Origin: Myxococcota bacterium
Lineage (GTDB): Bacteria; Myxococcota_C; UBA6777
Reading direction: 5' to 3'
DNA: 64,000 nucleotides
Assembly (NCBI GenBank): GCA_023150835.1
Contig: JAKLKB010000006.1
Location: forward strand, 27,796-91,795
Below are positions 32,874-42,121 of this stretch, in pieces. The translations under genes and the position numbers were made by a program. Position 1 is the first letter of the stretch. Each line of letters opens with the position of its first letter. The notes under the pieces were generated by a model. That model was given only the letters and a program-made list of their open reading frames with translations, was not told the origin of the DNA and did not search any database.

Positions 32874-35534
32874 TTACTTGTGAGCGATCTGGAAGGTGAT
32901 CGATTTGGCCGTTTTTTGCCAGAAGGTGCGGAAGGCTTGATACCGTTCGGCGGGGAGTTCGCGTTGGCGAAACTCGATGTGCGTGTGTTTGGAGAGCACG
33001 TTGCTTTCGATCTTATGCGAAGATTTGAGGTAGACGACACCATCAAACGATTTGTCATAGCTGTGTTCTTTGGCTTTGGCGGACTTGCGAAGGTTGAGAC
33101 TGAGCTTGAACGACGGCGGAAAACGCAGCGTGATCTTGGTTTCTTTGAGGTAGGGGTATTCAAAAAACAGCTTCACATCGCGGTTGGGGGCTGTAAAGGT
33201 GTAAGAGGGGAGTGTGCCCGGGGTTTTGTAGAGCATGACTTTTTGGCTGTGGGGAAAGCAGTGATGGGCTTTGAATTTGTAGCGGTAGGTGACGGGCTGC
33301 GAGAGGTCTTGGATGTTGAGTTCGGGTAGCACAAGATCGGTGATCTCGAACTGTTGGCCGCAAACTTGGCGAAGCCATCCGCCGCGTTGTTTGCGCCAAG
33401 TTTCCCAGTCACGGGGTTGGGCAAACAGAAGCTGTCGGCGGACGTTGGCGGCAAGATGCCCCGTCAGCTTGATCTCGTAACTGCCCGTCAGTGTGCCCTC
33501 TGCGTCCACTTGCATATCAAAGGTGCGGAAGTCTTGGGTGTAGGTGTAGGGTTGGGAAGGCGTCTTAAAGAAGCGGCCACCGCCGTAGTCGATGATGAAG
33601 GCTTCGACGCCTTCGGCGCGTGGATTGACGGTGTTGTAGGGATCGACGATCCCTGCGGGGCTCAAGAGGCGGCCTTGGTTGACGGTGCGCTCTTTTCCGG
33701 CAGGAGCAAACTTCGCGGCATCAGCGGCACGTTCGGCGTGTAAGCCACGCCAAGGGCCTTCGGATTCTTCAGGGACGAAAACAGCCAACCCACCGAAGAC
33801 ATCGCGGTCAGGGAGACCTTTGCGGTAGTCGTAGTATCCGTTGGGGACGAGGGCTGCGTAGGCGCGGATGCCAAGCGAACGCAACATGACGATGAAAAGC
33901 ATATTGCTAACGTAGGGGTTTCCTGTGCGCATCTGATAGCTGCGCAAGAGGTCTTCGCCCGAAGATAGGCCAAAGTTGATCGGTGCAAGGCCGATCGCAC
34001 CTTGGACATAGAGGTTTTGGCGGAGATGTTCGTAGATGACTTTGATCTTTTCTTCGCGGCTGGTGGCGTTGCGGGTGAGATCGCGGGCGATCTTGGGGAG
34101 GCCATTTTGGTTGAGTTCTTGGTCTTCGTCCATCTGGAAGTTGCGGTTAAATCCGCCGCGATCGTCTTGGAAGGGCCACATCGCACGAGTATACCAAGCG
34201 ATCACGTTTTTCCATTCGGCGCGGATATCTTGGTATTCGGCGAGGCGGGTATCCAACATCCGCACGATCTTGATGGTGGCTTGCGGGGGTTTGCAATAAC
34301 GGGGCGGTAGCGCCGAGGTTTTGCACATGGCGTTGAGGCCCATCCGACCTTGGCGAGTCACGCCCGGGACGTTGCGCATGTAGACGTCGATCATGCGGGA
34401 ATCGCGGTCGTGGCTCACACGCACAGCGTCTCCCCCAAAGGAGCGATCGGCTTCGTCGGCGACGAGTGCTGCCCGAATGGCTTGTTCGACAGCGAGGTCG
34501 AGTTGGAGCTTGTCGCTGACGGGCGCTTTCGGTGTTTCGAGCGGTTTGTTTGGATCGATCGTGCCTTTGACTTTCTCGGCGCTCTCGGGAGCCGAGACTT
34601 GCAGGCGCTGGATCACGGCTTGGCGCTCGGCGGCGCTCATCATCGGAAACACATTCAGCGCAGCGATGCGTTTGTCCTCGGGCAGTCGGTCGAAAACGTT
34701 CACCATCAAGGTCTTTTGCTTGACGTTAAGACCTTTGAGCCAAGCCTGTGCAGCCGCTTTTTTGTCGGCAGGGAACTGTTCGAGCAGCAGGTCGATCTCG
34801 GCCATCACGCTTGCGATGCGTTGGGTGGCTTCGCGGATCTGAAGCGTTTGCAAGACAAACAAGGGATCAAGATCGATCCGCATCTCAAGGTTTTCAGCGT
34901 AGTGATAGCGCATGTGTGCGCGGCGCACAGGGATCTCTTGTAAAAGCTCGATTCGCACGCCCGTCAATCCGAAGAAAAAGCGGTCGAATTGCATACTCAG
35001 GTCGTATTCCCACATCACATCCAGCACACAACCCACTTCGATGCCGGGCAGATGCGCATGAAAGACTTGGTTTTCTTGCACCGTCTCGACCGCGTCTGTT
35101 CCGCGACTATAGAACTTGACGCGGAGATCTTTGAGGACGCGATCGTCGTATTTCAACACTTTGTTGTTCGGGCAGGTGGCGCGTACGTTGAACTTTTGCA
35201 GACGATTGAATGGACTCCACACCCCGAATCCACCCGGAAGATACTTAAAGGAAGCGTACTTGAGGCCGCCATGTTTGTTGATGCGGATGCGCTTGTTCAT
35301 GCGCCAAAGAGTGGTGCGTTGGGATTGTCCGACTTGTCCCCATCGATGGTAGTATTCGGCTTCCATCCACAAGATCTCGGCATCTGGCATCGTTTGCTTG
35401 GAGCCGAGGGGTTGAAGATCTTTTTGTGTGACGGGTTGAAAGCCCTTAAAACTTGGAATGCAGCCGCTCGCGAGCAAGCCGAACAGCACAAAAGCTGGCC
35501 ATTGCCCCGATACGCGGTGTTGTCTCAAACGCAT
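32874..35534 (-). CDS. DUF3857/transglutaminase-like lipoprotein
   Basis: An 886-residue lipoprotein (lipobox L-L-A-S-G-C, Cys25). It follows the DUF3857, transglutaminase-like, DUF3858 order seen in the next gene but has no OmpA part. In the transglutaminase-like region the expected G-D-C-K-D-K is R-T-G-N-P-Y-V-S (about residue 535), so the nucleophilic Cys is again missing, although the following M-L-R-S-L-G-I-R-A-Y-A-A-L-V helix and strand are conserved. An extra helical segment (residues ~240-330, LLLEQFPADKKAAAQAWL...) interrupts the first half. It probably acts by binding rather than catalysis. It is the first gene of a two-gene operon with the OmpA-fused paralogue, and lies downstream of an OmpA barrel gene. 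Confidence 0.8.
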   Translation of the reverse strand: MRLRQHRVSGQWPAFVLFGLLASGCIPSFKGFQPVTQKDLQPLGSKQTMPDAEILWMEAEYYHRWGQVGQSQRTTLWRMNKRIRINKHGGLKYASFKYLPGGFGVWSPFNRLQKFNVRATCPNNKVLKYDDRVLKDLRVKFYSRGTDAVETVQENQVFHAHLPGIEVGCVLDVMWEYDLSMQFDRFFFGLTGVRIELLQEIPVRRAHMRYHYAENLEMRIDLDPLFVLQTLQIREATQRIASVMAEIDLLLEQFPADKKAAAQAWLKGLNVKQKTLMVNVFDRLPEDKRIAALNVFPMMSAAERQAVIQRLQVSAPESAEKVKGTIDPNKPLETPKAPVSDKLQLDLAVEQAIRAALVADEADRSFGGDAVRVSHDRDSRMIDVYMRNVPGVTRQGRMGLNAMCKTSALPPRYCKPPQATIKIVRMLDTRLAEYQDIRAEWKNVIAWYTRAMWPFQDDRGGFNRNFQMDEDQELNQNGLPKIARDLTRNATSREEKIKVIYEHLRQNLYVQGAIGLAPINFGLSSGEDLLRSYQMRTGNPYVSNMLFIVMLRSLGIRAYAALVPNGYYDYRKGLPDRDVFGGLAVFVPEESEGPWRGLHAERAADAAKFAPAGKERTVNQGRLLSPAGIVDPYNTVNPRAEGVEAFIIDYGGGRFFKTPSQPYTYTQDFRTFDMQVDAEGTLTGSYEIKLTGHLAANVRRQLLFAQPRDWETWRKQRGGWLRQVCGQQFEITDLVLPELNIQDLSQPVTYRYKFKAHHCFPHSQKVMLYKTPGTLPSYTFTAPNRDVKLFFEYPYLKETKITLRFPPSFKLSLNLRKSAKAKEHSYDKSFDGVVYLKSSHKIESNVLSKHTHIEFRQRELPAERYQAFRTFWQKTAKSITFQIAHK

Positions 35535-35808
35535 ACTACTTCACTCCCAAAAGTTGATCCTGACCATCTGTTCGGCAAGATCAACGCTCTCTATGTGGTG
35601 CCGATAACACAAAAACAGGCGCTACGTTTCGCAAAGTTCGGCAGCTTAGCTTCGTGATCGGAGGCTGTCAAGCCCTCCATGTCTCTGCAAACGCGAACAT
35701 TTATCGCAACCCCACACAAAATGCAAATCTGTTTCGTGATGGGGTTGTGTTGTTGTGGGAGGAGGTGGGGGGGGAAGCGAGAGGAAGTGGTGGGGGAAAG
35801 CGGGAGGA

Positions 35809-37737
35809 TTAGGGGGTGTTGCTGCGGTTTTCGATGCCGGTGGCTTGGTCTTTGTTGATGATGTTGAATTCGACGCGGCGGTTGGTGGCGCGATTTTGTT
35901 TGGTGTCGTTGGCGACGATGGGTTTATCGGGTCCGAAACCTTTGGCTTCGAGGCGGCCTTCATCGATACCTTTTTTGATCAAGTACTTGCGAACGGATTT
36001 GGCGCGGCGATCAGAGAGGCCAACGTTGTAGGCACGACGACCACGGTCATCGGTGTGTCCTTCGATACGGACGCGGAGTTCGGGACGGCTTTTGAGGACG
36101 GAGACGACTTGATCGAGGACGCCAAAGGACTTGCGTTGGATGGTGTCGCGGTTGAAGGCAAAGAAGATCTTTTGGAGGATCTCGATCTTGTCTTTGGTGA
36201 CTTTGACGAGGACGACTTTGGGGCAACCTTGGCGCTCTTTGACGCCCGGGACTTCGGGGCATTTGTCGAGGCGGTCGACGATGCCGTCACCATCGGAGTC
36301 TTTGTCGGGACAGCCTTGGTTTTCTTTGGGGCCGGGCTGATCGGGGCATTTGTCTTCGTTGTCTTTGAGGCCATCGCCGTCTTTGTCGCCCCAAGGACAA
36401 CCTTGGTTTTCTTTGGGTCCGGCTTGATCGGGACATTTGTCTTCGTTGTCTTTGACACCGTCGTTGTCTTTGTCACCCCAAGGGCAGCCTTCGTTTTCTT
36501 TGGGGCCGAACTGCGTGGGGCATTTGTCGACGTTGTCGGTCAGCCCGTCGCCATCGGTGTCAGGCCAAGGGCAGCCCTTGTTTTCTTTGGGGCCGGGTTT
36601 GTCGGGGCATTTGTCAAGGCGATCGACGATGCCATCGCCATCTTTGTCGGTGTCGGGGCATCCGTCATTTTCGCGAGGTCCGGGTTGTGTGGGGCAACGG
36701 TCGTCTTTGTCGAGGATGCCGTCGCCATCGGTATCACGGACTTTGGGAGACCAGACTACGCCGAAGAACACGCGGAAAAGAGGCGAGCCGTATCCCGAAG
36801 TGGGAAAGGGGACACCGATGCCGATCTCAAGGGCGAGATCAGGCTGGCTGAGGGGATAGATGCGTGCGCCGAGATAGGCATCCAGAGGGACTTTTTCGCC
36901 CGAAAAGTCGCGTTCTTGAAAGGCGATGGCTCCCGCGATCTCGCCGATGATATCGAGGCGATCTTTGAGTGCGCTCAAGCGAACGCCCAAGCCATAGCGG
37001 AGTTCGTGTTCGAGTTCGAGGTTGAGGAAGTAAGAGCGGGGCATATAGCGGTAGCCGATGTTGAGGCCGATATGAGCGATGCCGACTTGGACGCTGAGCA
37101 TGACGTCAGCATCGAAGCTCACGCTGTTTTCGCCGCCGAGTTTGTCGGGTGTTGCGAGACTTGAGGGGATACCGAGGGCGAGGCGAAAAGCGAGGTTGAC
37201 GTAATGTTTGTCTTGGCGGAGGGCTTGGGCTTTGAGGCCGAGTTTGATATCGCCAAAGGCAAAGCCGCTGAGATCGCGGCCAGCAGTACCAGCAAACAGT
37301 GCGGCGTTGTTGGGGACGCTGCCGTCTTGGTAGATCGAAAGGGGGATGGTGAGGTACACATCCAACCAGTCCAAGATCCCAAAGCCCCCCATGATATCGG
37401 CCCCGACTTGATGGTTGAGGATGCCCGTGCTATCGCGGCTTCCGTCGGCGCGGGGAGTTCCGCGCAAGACCAGCGGGTTGAGGGCGTAGTTGAGGTAGAT
37501 GCCGGCCATGTAGTTCATGCGACCGAGGGTGATTCCGGATTGGGTGTGGAACATCCCGTTGATATCGCCCCAAGGACGGAATTGTTGTAGCTGGAACGAG
37601 GTGTCGTAGGTCCGACTGGTGGTTTGCGCTTGGACGGGAGAGGTTAGCCACGCGCTGCATAAGAACAGAGCAGACAAGAGCCATCCAGCGCGGGTTCGCG
37701 TTTTTCCGCGTTGGGGGGACAAAGAACGAAACAGCAT
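35809..37737 (-). CDS. OmpA-family outer membrane protein with thrombospondin type-3 repeats
   Basis: A 642-residue protein with a signal peptide (WLLSALFLCSAWLTSPVQA), an eight-to-ten strand beta-barrel-like region (residues ~40-325, alternating aromatic strands such as HIGLNIGYRYMPRSYFLNL), six or seven thrombospondin type-3 calcium-binding repeats (D-x-D-G-D-G-x-x-D-x-x-D-x-C-P), and a C-terminal OmpA domain (FAFNRDTIQ..., LSDRRAKSVRKYL, NRRVEFNI) that binds peptidoglycan. It should link the outer membrane to the cell wall. ATG 37737 is chosen because AAGGAG lies nine bases upstream; the earlier start is a TTG overlapping the spacing. Its TSP3-OmpA DNA is nearly identical in long stretches to that of the lipoprotein gene at 30306-32846. 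Confidence 0.9.
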   Translation of the reverse strand: MLFRSLSPQRGKTRTRAGWLLSALFLCSAWLTSPVQAQTTSRTYDTSFQLQQFRPWGDINGMFHTQSGITLGRMNYMAGIYLNYALNPLVLRGTPRADGSRDSTGILNHQVGADIMGGFGILDWLDVYLTIPLSIYQDGSVPNNAALFAGTAGRDLSGFAFGDIKLGLKAQALRQDKHYVNLAFRLALGIPSSLATPDKLGGENSVSFDADVMLSVQVGIAHIGLNIGYRYMPRSYFLNLELEHELRYGLGVRLSALKDRLDIIGEIAGAIAFQERDFSGEKVPLDAYLGARIYPLSQPDLALEIGIGVPFPTSGYGSPLFRVFFGVVWSPKVRDTDGDGILDKDDRCPTQPGPRENDGCPDTDKDGDGIVDRLDKCPDKPGPKENKGCPWPDTDGDGLTDNVDKCPTQFGPKENEGCPWGDKDNDGVKDNEDKCPDQAGPKENQGCPWGDKDGDGLKDNEDKCPDQPGPKENQGCPDKDSDGDGIVDRLDKCPEVPGVKERQGCPKVVLVKVTKDKIEILQKIFFAFNRDTIQRKSFGVLDQVVSVLKSRPELRVRIEGHTDDRGRRAYNVGLSDRRAKSVRKYLIKKGIDEGRLEAKGFGPDKPIVANDTKQNRATNRRVEFNIINKDQATGIENRSNTP

Positions 37738-38135
37738 GATCAATCACTCCTTCATGTTGGGGGGCGTTTTCTTTTCGGAGGGGTCGGGCGCTGTGCGGTG
37801 CGTTGTGACCCCATGATGCGACTTGGACTCAGGGGGTTGGGTCTCTTCCGAAAAGATCAAAAAGGATGCCTCAATTGTTGTGATGCAAAAATATCGTTGT
37901 GACGAGGGAGTCCAAGAATCACCAAAGAATTGCAGAGAACCTTGCGCAACGCAAGTTTCTGTTGGGCGAATGGGGCGTTTTTCGTGCGATCGGTGCGCGT
38001 GTTGGGATGCGATCGGCTGGGGATGGTTTTGTTTCGGGTGGATTTTTTGTGTCGTGGTGTGTGGTGGCTTTGCGTCGCTGGCCGTCTCGGTATGTGTCTC
38101 AAAAAGAGAGCTTGCCTATTTCTGTCAGAAGAGTG

Positions 38136-38250
38136 ATACGATATCCGGGTGATGTACACAGCAAAGGAGAGTACGTAGACGCCCGATTATAGGGCCGCTC
38201 CCTGTAGCTGCCCCTACGTTTTTACGGTAACTCAACGGGCGGATATCGTG
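38136..38250. repeat. Dispersed repeat family 1 copy
   Basis: Inverted ends ATACGATATCCG and CGGATATCGTG enclose GGCCGCTCC..AGCTGCCCCTACG. The terminal 11 bp pair almost perfectly. Confidence 0.85.
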
Positions 38251-38267
38251 TGAGACAGTTGACAAAA

Positions 38268-38391
38268 ACCCCCGTGTTCTGGGCATTTCAAGCGACAGAG
38301 TTGTTTGGTTGAAATACGCTGCTCTCTTCGCCTGTATGGGGTCAAGGGGCCTGTGGTCCCTTGTGGGGCGTGGGGCAAAGCCCCACAAAAC
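38268..38391 (+). repeat. Dispersed repeat family 3 copy
   Basis: Begins CCCCGTGTTCTGGGCATTTC, contains TTTGGTTGAAATACG and TATGGGGTCAAGGGG, and ends with GGGGCAAAGCCCCACAAAA. The stems TCAAGGG/CCCTTG and GGGGC/GCCCC are intact. Confidence 0.9.
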
Positions 38392-38424
38392 CCGATCCAG
38401 CAGCGTTGTCCTTCCGAAGGGAGA

Positions 38425-40452
38425 CTAGAGGTGTTTGGGGTGGAGGGCTTGTTGCAAGAGTTCGGGAGCGACGGTGTGGGGGAGGGTGACGCGGAGTTTG
38501 GGTTCGTGCTGCATGGCGCGCTGGATGGCGAACAATGCGGAAGGATTGCGGGCCCATGCGCGGCGTGCGATGCCGTTGTTGACGTCCCAATGCAGCATCA
38601 TGGCGAGGCGGCGCTCGGCGTCTGCTGAACCGTCGAGGACAAGGCCAAAACCGCCGTTGATCACTTTTCCCCAACCGACGCCCCCGCCGTTGTGGATGCT
38701 AACCCAAGTGGCTCCACGACAAGCATCTCCGATGACGTTTTGCAGCGCCATATCTGCGCAATGTGCGCTACCATCGTAGATATTGGCGGTTTCGCGGTAG
38801 GGCGAGTCTACGCCGCTGACGTCGTGGTGATCGCGTCCGAGGACGATGGGTTGTTGGATGCGGCCCTCGGCGATGGCTTGGTTGAAAGCACGAGCGATCT
38901 CGATCCGACCCCACGCATCGCTGTAGAGGATGCGTGCTTGGCTTCCGACGACAAGTTGATGGGTGTGTGCTTCGCGGATCCATCGGAGGTTATCGAGGAT
39001 CTGGGGCTGGATCTCGGGAGGGGCCTGTTGAAGTTGTCGAGTCAAGACTTGTTCGGCGATCTGGTCGGTGGTGCGGAGGTCTTGGGGATCGCAGCTTGTG
39101 GCGATCCAGCGGAAGGGGCCAAAGCCGTAATCAAAATAAGACGGACCCATGATATCTTCGACGTAGGACGGGTAAACAAAGCGACCATCTGGACGCAATA
39201 CGCCCTCTGCACCGGCTACTTGGGCTTGTACCAAGAAGGCGTTGCCATAATCCCAAAAGTGCATACCGCGCTGTGTCATGCGGCGGATCACCGCAAAGTG
39301 CCGACGCAGCGAGGCATGAACAGCTTCGCGGAAAGCGGCGGGATCTTCTTGGATCATGCGGTTGGAGGCTTCGAGGGTGTAGCCGACGGGGTAATATCCG
39401 CCAGCATAGGGGTTGTGCAAGGAAGTTTGATCGGAGCCGAGATCGATCTGGACGCCTTCTTGATCGAGCTTTTCGAGGAGATCGACGATATTTCCTTGGT
39501 AAGCGAGAGACAGCGGGATGCGCGAAGATCGGGCTTGTTCGATGCGCCGAAGGATGTGATCGAGATCGTCGGAGGTTTCTTGGACCCAACCTTGTTTGTG
39601 GCGTTTTTGTACGGCAAAGGGGTTGATCTCTGCGATGACTGCGATGGCTCCTGCGATCACGGCAGCCTTGGCTTGTGCGCCACTCATTCCACCAAGCCCC
39701 GAAGAAACAAAAACTTTTCCACGCAGATCCTGTTCGTGGCGGAGGCCGAGATAGAGCCTTCCAGCGTTCAGCAAAGTGATGGTGGTTCCGTGGACGATGC
39801 CTTGGGGGCCGATGTACATAAAGCTACCAGCGGTCATCTGTCCGTACATCGTCACGCCCAAGGCTGCGAGGCGTTCGTACTCTTCGAGGCTGCTAAAGTG
39901 CGGAAGCACCATACCGTTGGCGATCACAAGGCGCGGTGCATCGCGATGAGAGGGGAAAAGGCCCAAGGGATGGCCCGAATAGAGGACGAGCGTTTGTTCT
40001 TCGGTCATCTCGGAGAGGTAGTGCATGGTCAGGCGGTACTGTGCCCAGTTTTGGAAGGCTGACCCGTTGCCGCCGTAAGTGACGAGTTCATGGGGATGTT
40101 GAGCAACAGCAGGGTCGAGATTGTTTTGGATCATCATCATGATCGCGGCGGCTTGTGGGCAGCGTGCGGGGTAGGAGGGGAGTGGATGGGCTTTCATGGG
40201 GTATTGTGTTGGGCGAAAGCGGCGGGCGTAGATGCGGCCCTCTTTGAGCAGTTCTTGGGCGAGTTCGGGCGCAAGAGCGGGGTGCATCGAAGGCGGGAAG
40301 TAGCGCAGGGCATTTTGAAGGGCAAGTTTGCGATCGGCTTCGGATAATGCGGGGTGACGGGGAGGGGCGTGGCTGATCTGATCGTCCCATGCGGGTGTTT
40401 CGGGAAGGGCGGGCGGGATACCTTCTGCGATATGTTTGGCGAGTGTGTCCAT
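38425..40452 (-). CDS. hutU: Urocanate hydratase, long eukaryote-like form
   Basis: A 675-residue urocanase, which converts urocanate to imidazolonepropionate in histidine breakdown. It contains VTYGGNGSAFQNWAQYRL, YSGHPLGLFPS, GVTMYGQMTAGSFMYIGPQG, the NAD-binding SGLGGMSGAQAKAAVIAG, VDLGSDQTSLHNPYAGGYYP, RDHHDVSGVDSPYRETANIYDG and HNGGGVGWGKVINGGFG. The length, the N-terminal RNALRYFPP-like block (QNALRYFPPSMHPALAPELA) and the extra internal segments match the ~676-residue animal enzyme much better than the ~555-residue HutU of most bacteria, from memory of both. ATG 40452 is chosen over a TTG 24 bases upstream; neither has a strong ribosome-binding site. No other hut gene is in the window. 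Confidence 0.95.
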   Translation of the reverse strand: MDTLAKHIAEGIPPALPETPAWDDQISHAPPRHPALSEADRKLALQNALRYFPPSMHPALAPELAQELLKEGRIYARRFRPTQYPMKAHPLPSYPARCPQAAAIMMMIQNNLDPAVAQHPHELVTYGGNGSAFQNWAQYRLTMHYLSEMTEEQTLVLYSGHPLGLFPSHRDAPRLVIANGMVLPHFSSLEEYERLAALGVTMYGQMTAGSFMYIGPQGIVHGTTITLLNAGRLYLGLRHEQDLRGKVFVSSGLGGMSGAQAKAAVIAGAIAVIAEINPFAVQKRHKQGWVQETSDDLDHILRRIEQARSSRIPLSLAYQGNIVDLLEKLDQEGVQIDLGSDQTSLHNPYAGGYYPVGYTLEASNRMIQEDPAAFREAVHASLRRHFAVIRRMTQRGMHFWDYGNAFLVQAQVAGAEGVLRPDGRFVYPSYVEDIMGPSYFDYGFGPFRWIATSCDPQDLRTTDQIAEQVLTRQLQQAPPEIQPQILDNLRWIREAHTHQLVVGSQARILYSDAWGRIEIARAFNQAIAEGRIQQPIVLGRDHHDVSGVDSPYRETANIYDGSAHCADMALQNVIGDACRGATWVSIHNGGGVGWGKVINGGFGLVLDGSADAERRLAMMLHWDVNNGIARRAWARNPSALFAIQRAMQHEPKLRVTLPHTVAPELLQQALHPKHL

Positions 40453-40630
40453 CTCAATCGTCCGATCTTGTGGCAAAAAGAACCGGTTGGGGGTTCATGA
40501 TATCGGGGCATTGGTTTCGTGTGGAAGAGGCGGATATATGGGGCGAAGATGCGAGATTTTCAGTCGGTCGCACGGTGCAAAGCAGGCTGATAGACGGCCT
40601 GCTTACAGCGACGGTCGGGCATCCCTGCCT

Positions 40631-42121
40631 TTAGCGAGGTGTGGGGCGCGAGGCGGGTTGAGAGGTCGGTGCGTTGCGGACAGCGGGTCGCGTGGGTTGA
40701 GAGGTCGGTTCTTGCGTGCGTACAGGGGCAGGTTGTGTTGCGGGGAGCGCTGTCCGTTCGATCGGGGCGACGCGCACAAGGGCGGGCTGTGTTGCGGGGA
40801 GTGCGGTGCGCTCGACGGGTGCGGTGCGTTGGATGGTGGCTTTGCGCTCGACGGGTGCGGTGCGTTGGATGGTGGCTTTGCGCTCGACGGGTGCGGTGCG
40901 TTGGATGGTGGCTTTGCGCTGGATGGTGGCTTTGCGCTCGATGGGGGTTGTGCGTTGGACAGGTTCGGTGCGCTGGATGGTGGCTTTGCGCTCGATGGGG
41001 GTTGTGTGTTGGATGGGAGCGGGCTGGGTGGAGGGTGGATCTTCGCGGTGATCGTTGGGTGTATCTTCGCGGTGGCTTGGGGGGATAAGTTCGGGGTCGA
41101 TGAGGATGGGGCGAGCGAGAGGACGGGGGCGGTGATCGTTGGGTTGTTCGTGGTGGGAGAGTGAGGTGGTGTAGATCTTTTTGTTGTCGTAGCGGCCAGC
41201 CATGTATCCGAGGAAGAAAGGCAAGAGGATGAGGAGCGCATAGAAGAAGTAGGCTTCGGGGCGATCGGCGAGAGATTGCCAGCTTTCTTGGGAGGGTGGA
41301 GGGGGGGGTTGTGCGGAGGGGGATTCGGATGTTGCGGGTTCGGTGGTCTCGGTGGCAAGGGGGCCATAGAAAAGGATCTGGGTGGTGACGTTGTCATTGC
41401 CGCCGTTGTCGTTGGCCATTTTGACGAGTGTTTCGACCGCTTCTTGCGCGGTTTTGGCCGAGGCAAGAACATTTTTGATATCTTCGTCTTCGACTTCTCC
41501 GTGGAGGCCGTCGGAGCATAGGAGGATGCGATCGCCTTCAAGGAGTTTCCAAGGGGGGGCCATGACTTCGACGTAGAGGGGGAATTCGCTTCCGAGGACA
41601 CGAGAGAGGACGTTTTGACGGGGGTGATTTTTGGCTTCTTCTTCGGTGAGGATGCCGGCTTCGACAAGTCGTTGGACGGCGCTGTGATCGCGGGTCATGC
41701 GGTGGAGCTTGCCTTTTCGCCACATATACATACGGCTATCGCCGACGTGAGCGGCGAACAGGTAGCCGTTTTGAACCATACACATCACGCATGTGGTTCC
41801 CATGCCTGTGAGGGAATGGTCTTCGCCGGCTTTTTGGAGGATGGCGTTTGCGGCTTGTTCGATGGCTTCGCGCAAAGCGACATCAGGTTCCATGTTGGGT
41901 TCGTCTTGGAAGTAGGAAACGATCTCTTGGACAGCGATCCGCGAGGCGACTTGTCCGCCGCTTGCGCCCCCCATGCCATCAGCGACCACCAACAGGTGTC
42001 CTCCTTGGTAAGGGATCTTGGTCAGTTGGAGTCGGGCGACAGAGTCTTGGTTTTCGTAACGACGTCTGCCGACATCGGACATCTCGAAGATATCAACGGG
42101 GGGAGTTTGTACTTTACGCAT
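40631..42121 (-). CDS. Membrane-anchored PP2C-type Ser/Thr phosphatase with C-terminal repeats
   Basis: A 496-residue protein. Residues ~10-255 form a PPM/PP2C phosphatase with the metal-binding motifs: SDVGRRRYENQD, VVADGMGG, GTTCVMCM, AHVGDSRMY, LLCSDGLHG and NGGNDNVT. It removes phosphate from Ser/Thr of target proteins and is usually paired with Hanks-type kinases, none of which is in the window. A Pro-rich linker leads to one membrane helix (YFFYALLILLPFFLGYMAG, ~residues 290-308). The remaining ~185 residues carry 12-residue repeats (APVERKATIQRT type) and Thr/Gln/Pro-rich sequence, probably extracytoplasmic. The repeat is mirrored by a ~36-bp DNA repeat. The gene lies 296 bp downstream of a MoxR ATPase gene in the same direction. 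Confidence 0.9.
   Translation of the reverse strand: MRKVQTPPVDIFEMSDVGRRRYENQDSVARLQLTKIPYQGGHLLVVADGMGGASGGQVASRIAVQEIVSYFQDEPNMEPDVALREAIEQAANAILQKAGEDHSLTGMGTTCVMCMVQNGYLFAAHVGDSRMYMWRKGKLHRMTRDHSAVQRLVEAGILTEEEAKNHPRQNVLSRVLGSEFPLYVEVMAPPWKLLEGDRILLCSDGLHGEVEDEDIKNVLASAKTAQEAVETLVKMANDNGGNDNVTTQILFYGPLATETTEPATSESPSAQPPPPPSQESWQSLADRPEAYFFYALLILLPFFLGYMAGRYDNKKIYTTSLSHHEQPNDHRPRPLARPILIDPELIPPSHREDTPNDHREDPPSTQPAPIQHTTPIERKATIQRTEPVQRTTPIERKATIQRKATIQRTAPVERKATIQRTAPVERKATIQRTAPVERTALPATQPALVRVAPIERTALPATQPAPVRTQEPTSQPTRPAVRNAPTSQPASRPTPR

Larger units (their letters stand above)
37738..38424. other. Intergenic region with family 1 and family 3 repeats
   Basis: A 687-bp gap. From 37738 to about 38130 I see no gene and no strong promoter, though the OmpA promoter should be here. 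The right part contains a family 1 copy (38136-38250) and, 17 bp on, a family 3 copy (38268-38391) that ends 33 bp after the hutU stop. Confidence 0.65.

Noticed and set aside
35755-37164. 469-codon plus-strand frame opposite the OmpA gene
   Set aside because: It is the mirror of the TSP3-OmpA coding sequence; its Asp/Phe-rich repeats arise from the reversed D-x-D-G-D repeats. The minus-strand gene has a full domain set.
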